Part shown: piece after piece, positions 6,117-10,284 of the stretch
How the letters are laid out: each line of letters starts with the position of its first letter
Position numbering within the stretch: position 1 is the stretch's first letter
From: an uncultured bacterium
GTDB lineage: Bacteria > Verrucomicrobiota > Kiritimatiellia > CAIKKV01
NCBI GenBank assembly: GCA_903828035.1
Contig: CAIKKV010000251.1
Span: 1-10,284, forward strand
Reading direction: 5' to 3'
Length of the DNA: 10,284 bases
The notes under the pieces: model-generated
What the model saw: the letters and a program-made list of their open reading frames with translations, nothing else
Told to the model about the DNA's origin: nothing
Databases searched by the model: none
Position numbers and translations under genes: made by a program

Positions 6117-9100
6117 TCACCGGACGATAATGAGCAGTCCCCCGCCGACCGAGGGGAACTCATAGGCGCCCATGTCCACCACGCCGGACAGGCGGCGTTC
6201 ACCGGCCAGGTCCAGCGCGCCGGTCATCCAGTCCTGCTTGACGCCCTGGTTGATGCCCGCTGAACCGGAGGCGAGGCGATAATTCCCGGTCAGGCGGTTC
6301 TGGAAGGTCGGGACGGCCACGATGTTGCCGTTGTTGCCGTCGGTCAACTCGGTGGCGCAGGAGTAGTAGCAGTTATTGGTCCTGCCGGCGATATTCGCCT
6401 GGCTGGCAGCGGCATTGAAGGCCACGATCGTGTTGGTGACGGTGCCGCCATTGACCGCCAACCCCCCGCCCGTGGTCAGCGCCCGATTGGTGGCGATGGT
6501 GCAGGATTCAATAATACCCCCCGAAATGGCCACGCCGCCGCCATTCGTCACATACGTGTTGCCATTCGAGACGATGAGCGAGTTGCGGATCACGCCCCCG
6601 TATAACAGCACGCCGCCCCCGGTCGAAGCCGAACCCGAATGGGTGGGCGCGTTACCGGAAATCACGCCGTGCGTGAAGAGCCCGCCGTACATGGTCAGAC
6701 CGCACCCGGCTGCCTTCTGATTGCTATTGTTCAAGACCGTGCAGCGCTCCGCCACGCCAGCGGTCATGTAGAGTCCACCTCCCAAGCTCGCCAAGGATGA
6801 GCACGTATTGTTGCTCACAATCGTGTCCGACAGCTTCCCGCCTCCCATATAGGCGCCGGTTCCAAAATTATAACCGCTGTTCACGGCAATGATGCAATTG
6901 CTCACCAATCCCTGATTCAGCCACAATCCGGAGGCGCCGAACCCTCCGCCATTCCCACCCCGGCCCGTAAAGCCCGCGAGGACCGCATCCGCCGAATCCA
7001 CATAAAACGCACGCTTCAGACCAAACGTGGCGGAGCTCACATCCACGACGGTGCTCGTGGGCCCGTTCAGACTGCGGACACTGATGCTTCCGTTCAGCAC
7101 AACCCCCCGGCTGACCGAATAGTATCCGTTCGACACCAGCACCGTGGAAGGCTCTCCCGGCATCGCCCAGGCGGCGTCCACGCCATCCAGGATGTTGGAG
7201 GTCGCCTTTTCCCAGGTATCATAGGGGGGAATATTGGCATTGACCCCGGTGCGGGCCACATAGTTCGTGAGCGGCGCCACCCGGATATAGTTCGTCATGA
7301 TGCACGTGGCACCTTCCAGGGCGTTGCTGACGGACAGTTTCACCGTGAAGAACCCGACGCCGAAGGTGTGCGTCACGGTGCTCTTATCCGCGCCTGTATA
7401 ATCCCAGACGCCATTATTATCGATATCCCAGCCATACCAGACAATGTTGGTGTCGGGACCGGCCACGACCGCGGTCAGGATGGCCTCCAGTTGCACCTGG
7501 GCTTCGTTCGCGGGCGCGCTAACGGCGCAGGCCAGGGAAGAGACCGGGGCCAGCTCAAAAGCGCCCATGTCCGGCAAGGCGGAGCCATCGCCATTGCCAT
7601 CGAGGGCGCGCGCCGTGCCTCCCAGGGCTTGGGTGATGTCCGGAATCGCGGCGGCGGCATCGATGCAGGGCGATCCGGGCAGGAGCCGGTAATCGCCGCC
7701 CGACGCATTGGCGAACGCGGGCTCGATGGCGATATTATTGGCGCCGGGCAACAGCGGCGTCGAGGCGCTGTAGCTGATCGTGCCGCCCACGGTTGTCACG
7801 TTCTCGCCTCTCCTCCCGTAGTAGGCGCCTCCGTTTCCAATCACCAGGCTATTGCTGACCGCGCCACTGGCCTGATAGATGCCGTGGCCTCGCAACCCCG
7901 TCCGGTTTCCCGTGACCGTGGTATGAATCACACGGGCCGTGCTGTTCGTCATGAAAATGCCGCCGCCCCGGAACAGGCAGCCATTGCTGACCACCAGGCT
8001 GTTCAAGACAGTGCCGCCCGACATGAAGATGCCGCCGCCGCGCTGGAAAGCGCTGATGTTGTTGTCCCTGACTTCGCAGCGTTCCAGCGTGCCGCCTGAC
8101 ATATAGACGCCGGCCCCGTCGACCGGCTCGTAAGTGCCCGTATTCCGATTTTTCACGATCTGGCAATCTCGCATACGCCCGCCAGTCATGGACACGCCGC
8201 CGCCGTAGATGCTGGTATTGTTATTGGAAATGATGCAATTGATCACCTCGCCCGCCCCCACCAGACCGAGACCGCCGCCCGCGCCGCTGCCGCTGCCGCC
8301 TGCCGTGTTGGCGTGGATCAAGCTGTCCACCAAAACGCCCCCGGTCAGTTGAACGCCCCCGTAGAAAAATGCGGAATTAGCCGTCACAATGCAGTTGCTG
8401 ACCATGCCGGCGGCCAGGCGGAGGGCACCGGGCCCGTTGCTATCGGACCAGTCGTTATAGCTGCCGCGCTTCATGGTGAACCCGGAGACTCTCGCCAGGG
8501 CATGGTTGACATACATGATACGCCGCTTCGCCACGCTCACGCCATCCAGGGAAGTGCTGGCCGGCCCGTTGAGACTGGTCACCAGGATGGCATTGGTCAC
8601 CTGAATCCACGTTGACGTGACGGCAAAATTGCCGTCGCCGAGCAGGACGACGCCCTTCACCGGACCGGCCCGCTGGACCGCCACCTCGACATTGCTCACG
8701 GCCGTGGCCCAGGTGAGCCCATCCGCGGCGTTGTTGCCGTTCGTCACGACGTAATAGATGCGGCCCGAGGTGAAGCCGTTCGTCCCCGAATAGACCACGC
8801 CGGCCGCGTTGGAGGCCATCAGCATATAGACATAGTTGGAGGCCCCGATCGCCAGATCCGTGACCAGGTTGCTGCACGCGCCGGACTGGGGCCCCACCCC
8901 AACCGCATTGGTGACAGCCGCTCCGTCAATCCAGTAAAGGAACCAGACGGCAGGCGCCTGAGTGCCCGTGTCCGTGACCGAGCCCTTCAGCAGGGCCGAG
9001 TTGTAACTGAGGATATCCGCCCCCGTGTTCGTCACGGCGGGCAGGGAGATCGTGGTGAGGCTCCGTGGGTACGGCGACCAGGCGGACCCGGTCGAGTTGG

Positions 9101-10284
9101 TGGCGTAGCAGCGGTAGACGTAGGTGCCGCCCGGAAGCAGGCCCGTGATCACGTTGGCGAAGGTCTGGCCGTTGGTGAAGGAGTTGCCGGCCGCTTCCAC
9201 GTGCGCCCAGGCGCCCGTCGAGGCCGTGCCCTTGTCGGCCGTATCCCAGCAGAAGACCGCCTCCGTCGCCGGATCGCCGCCATTGAAGATCATCAGCCCG
9301 TTCAGCGTGGCATTGGTCACGCCCGGCGTCGCGCCGGAGGCATCCACCGCCAGGGCACCCACTCCCGCCGTTCCGTACGTGTTGAACGTCGTGTTCGAGG
9401 CCCCGGTCATGTAGGAGGCCCACACCCAGTTTGAACCGCGCGCCATGTTGGCGATGCTCACCTCGTCGATCTTGCCGTTGAAGTCATAGGTGGTTTCCGA
9501 CTTGATCCAGGTGCCGATATATACATTGTTCGCCGGGGTATCCGCATAATTCCACGGAGCGGTTCCGGCCTTCTGCCCGTTGACATAAAATTGAACCAGG
9601 CCGTCTCCCCTGGTTTCATACACGACGTGATACCAGTTTCCGACAACCAGCCCCACATTCGAGGACGTCCGCCAGGCCCCATCATAGGCGAACAGGCCGC
9701 CATTGGTGATGGCCATGACATAGTTATAACTGCTTTGGCGGTTGGATTTGGCCACCACGCCGGCCTTGATTTTCATCACCGTCGGATTGATCCAGGCCGA
9801 GATGGTTCGCGGAAGGGCGACATCCAGGCTCGGTCCCGTGCCGCAATCCACGCCGTCGCCAGCGCCATCGAGCAACTTGGCCGACCCGATAAGTCCGGCG
9901 GAGGTGACGGTGGCGTTGCCGAAATTGGTGCCGTCGTTCCGGTTAACCGTCGAATCGCGATTTGTAGCCGTAGACTCGCCCAGATGCCAAACCGCCACAA
10001 AACCGTTGGTCCAGGTCGCCCCATTGGTTTGGCAGGCCGGCGAGGCGACGGACGGATTCTTCCAATACGCCCAGATCTGCGTGTTCGTTCCCGCCAGCAG
10101 CGGAATCTGCACCCACACGGACGAGGTCCCGTTCGTGTCCCACTTTTCGATCTCGAAGTTCAGCTCGTCAATCTGGTTGCTGGCCGCGAAGCGCAGATCC
10201 GCTCCGTCCGCGGGGGAGGCGAAGTCCGTGTAGCTGAATCCGGAAAGGCCCGTATGGAGCTTCACCAGGACGGGGAAGTTCGTC
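6117..10284 (-). CDS. Giant surface protein (partial, N-terminus missing): DUF2341, LamG, Fn3-like, beta-helix, PKD, beta-helix
   Basis: The frame stays open through the right edge, so the first 1388 visible residues lack their true start; GTG 10265 lies inside the domain. In order: DUF2341 (TNFPVLVKLHTG to IPLLAGTNTQIWAYWKNP, about 10284-10050); a LamG/concanavalin-like domain (FVAVWHLGE to GKIDEVSIANMARG, about 10005-9440); two Fn3-like stretches (about 9355-8765, with GLLPGGTYVYRCYATNSTG); a right-handed parallel beta-helix module ending DMGAFEL (8759-7551); a PKD domain (about 7545-7280, YGWDIDNNGVWDYTG); and a second beta-helix module ending DMGAYEF (7265-6156). The helices have 23-30 residue coils starting GGG-I/V and resemble chlamydial Pmp repeats and 'choice-of-anchor Q' proteins. 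A 13-residue tail follows with no recognisable sorting signal. It is probably a secreted adhesin or glycan-binding surface protein; I see no polysaccharide-lyase active site that I can defend. Confidence 0.85.
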   Translation of the reverse strand, partial: TNFPVLVKLHTGLSGFSYTDFASPADGADLRFAASNQIDELNFEIEKWDTNGTSSVWVQIPLLAGTNTQIWAYWKNPSVASPACQTNGATWTNGFVAVWHLGESTATNRDSTVNRNDGTNFGNATVTSAGLIGSAKLLDGAGDGVDCGTGPSLDVALPRTISAWINPTVMKIKAGVVAKSNRQSSYNYVMAITNGGLFAYDGAWRTSSNVGLVVGNWYHVVYETRGDGLVQFYVNGQKAGTAPWNYADTPANNVYIGTWIKSETTYDFNGKIDEVSIANMARGSNWVWASYMTGASNTTFNTYGTAGVGALAVDASGATPGVTNATLNGLMIFNGGDPATEAVFCWDTADKGTASTGAWAHVEAAGNSFTNGQTFANVITGLLPGGTYVYRCYATNSTGSAWSPYPRSLTTISLPAVTNTGADILSYNSALLKGSVTDTGTQAPAVWFLYWIDGAAVTNAVGVGPQSGACSNLVTDLAIGASNYVYMLMASNAAGVVYSGTNGFTSGRIYYVVTNGNNAADGLTWATAVSNVEVAVQRAGPVKGVVLLGDGNFAVTSTWIQVTNAILVTSLNGPASTSLDGVSVAKRRIMYVNHALARVSGFTMKRGSYNDWSDSNGPGALRLAAGMVSNCIVTANSAFFYGGVQLTGGVLVDSLIHANTAGGSGSGAGGGLGLVGAGEVINCIISNNNTSIYGGGVSMTGGRMRDCQIVKNRNTGTYEPVDGAGVYMSGGTLERCEVRDNNISAFQRGGGIFMSGGTVLNSLVVSNGCLFRGGGIFMTNSTARVIHTTVTGNRTGLRGHGIYQASGAVSNSLVIGNGGAYYGRRGENVTTVGGTISYSASTPLLPGANNIAIEPAFANASGGDYRLLPGSPCIDAAAAIPDITQALGGTARALDGNGDGSALPDMGAFELAPVSSLACAVSAPANEAQVQLEAILTAVVAGPDTNIVWYGWDIDNNGVWDYTGADKSTVTHTFGVGFFTVKLSVSNALEGATCIMTNYIRVAPLTNYVARTGVNANIPPYDTWEKATSNILDGVDAAWAMPGEPSTVLVSNGYYSVSRGVVLNGSISVRSLNGPTSTVVDVSSATFGLKRAFYVDSADAVLAGFTGRGGNGGGFGASGLWLNQGLVSNCIIAVNSGYNFGTGAYMGGGKLSDTIVSNNTCSSLASLGGGLYMTAGVAERCTVLNNSNQKAAGCGLTMYGGLFTHGVISGNAPTHSGSASTGGGVLLYGGVIRNSLIVSNGNTYVTNGGGVAISGGIIESCTIATNRALTTGGGLAVNGGTVTNTIVAFNAAASQANIAGRTNNCYYSCATELTDGNNGNIVAVPTFQNRLTGNYRLASGSAGINQGVKQDWMTGALDLAGERRLSGVVDMGAYEFPSVGGGLLIIVR
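6156..7265 (-). repeat. Second beta-helix/anchor-Q module of the giant protein
   Basis: It opens NYVARTGVNANIPPYDTWEKA and closes LASGSAGINQG...VVDMGAYEF, parallel to the first module. Coils include GAYMGGGKLSD, GGGLYMTAGVAERC, GGGVLLYGGVIRN, GGGVAISGGIIESC and GGGLAVNGGTVTN. The final coil runs into an INQG/DMGAYEF cap, the usual end of this module class. A cysteine pair (NCYYSC) sits just before the cap. Confidence 0.75.
7551..8759 (-). repeat. First beta-helix/anchor-Q module of the giant protein
   Basis: The module opens IYYVVTNGNNAADGLTWATA and closes with the LPGSPCIDAAA...DMGAFEL pattern. Between them are at least six coils of 23-30 residues starting with glycine triplets (GGGVSMTGG, GAGVYMSGG, GGGIFMSGG, GGGIFMTNS, GHGIYQASG) and carrying an Asn late in each coil. 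It is homologous in layout to the module at 6156-7265, both containing SLNGP(A/T)ST before the coils, which points to an internal duplication. Confidence 0.75.

Noticed and set aside
5676..6263. Small + strand frames across the 5873-6116 intergenic region
   Set aside because: They cross the hairpin element and both neighbouring minus-strand genes, with no ribosome binding site or family resemblance.
7900..8300. Spaced similar segments suggesting a CRISPR-like or tandem DNA repeat
   Set aside because: The similarity is imperfect, in frame, and explained by the glycine-triplet coils of the beta-helix; there are no constant repeats with unique spacers.
10263..10265. GTG 10265 as the true start of the giant protein
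   Set aside because: The frame continues to the window edge with TNFPVLV, a core part of DUF2341, so the start lies outside the window.

Overview
The window is GC-rich bacterial DNA. Its gene content suggests a polysaccharide-degrading member of the Planctomycetota-Verrucomicrobiota-Chlamydiota superphylum. My best guess is Kiritimatiellota or a neighbour such as Lentisphaerota. The reasons are a giant secreted DUF2341/LamG/PKD/parallel-beta-helix protein ending in a 'choice-of-anchor Q'-type module, a secreted GH123/DUF4091-like glycosidase, a secreted CBM9-like protein and a Gfo/Idh/MocA oxidoreductase. This is a judgement from family content; no marker gene is present.

Layout. Bases 1-136 hold no gene I can defend, but include a 9-bp direct repeat just before a compact toxin-antitoxin pair (Phd/YefM-like antitoxin 137-397, VapC-like PIN toxin 397-843, overlapping by one base). 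A Gfo/Idh/MocA family dehydrogenase follows on the + strand (919-1962). It converges on a minus-strand two-gene unit read right to left: a GH123/DUF4091-like enzyme (5872-4079), then, 12 bases on, a 693-residue exported protein with TPR-like helices and a CBM9-like beta domain (4066-1985). A 244-bp intergenic region (5873-6116) separates this unit from the 3' end of a very large minus-strand surface-protein gene (10284-6117) whose start lies beyond the right edge.

How the genes may work together. The two exported proteins and the cytoplasmic oxidoreductase fit a glycan-use locus: an outer enzyme releasing amino sugar or related units, a partner that binds carbohydrate or scaffolds, and an NAD(P)-dependent enzyme acting on a released sugar. 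No transporter, sulfatase or regulator is in the window, so the substrate is unknown. The giant protein looks like an adhesin or surface display protein with two copies of a beta-helix module around a PKD domain. The toxin-antitoxin pair looks like ordinary accessory cargo.

The most unusual non-coding structure is the intergenic element at 5985-6057: two 25-base REP-like units in inverted orientation, each with a GGAG foot and a hairpin, around a third small hairpin. The units differ mainly at four stem positions, and these change as a set that keeps the fold (C-G/G-C pairs in one, tandem G.A mismatches in the other). I found no clearly undescribed protein system. The REP/BIME-like element and the TPR/CBM9-like partner protein are the best candidates for something new.
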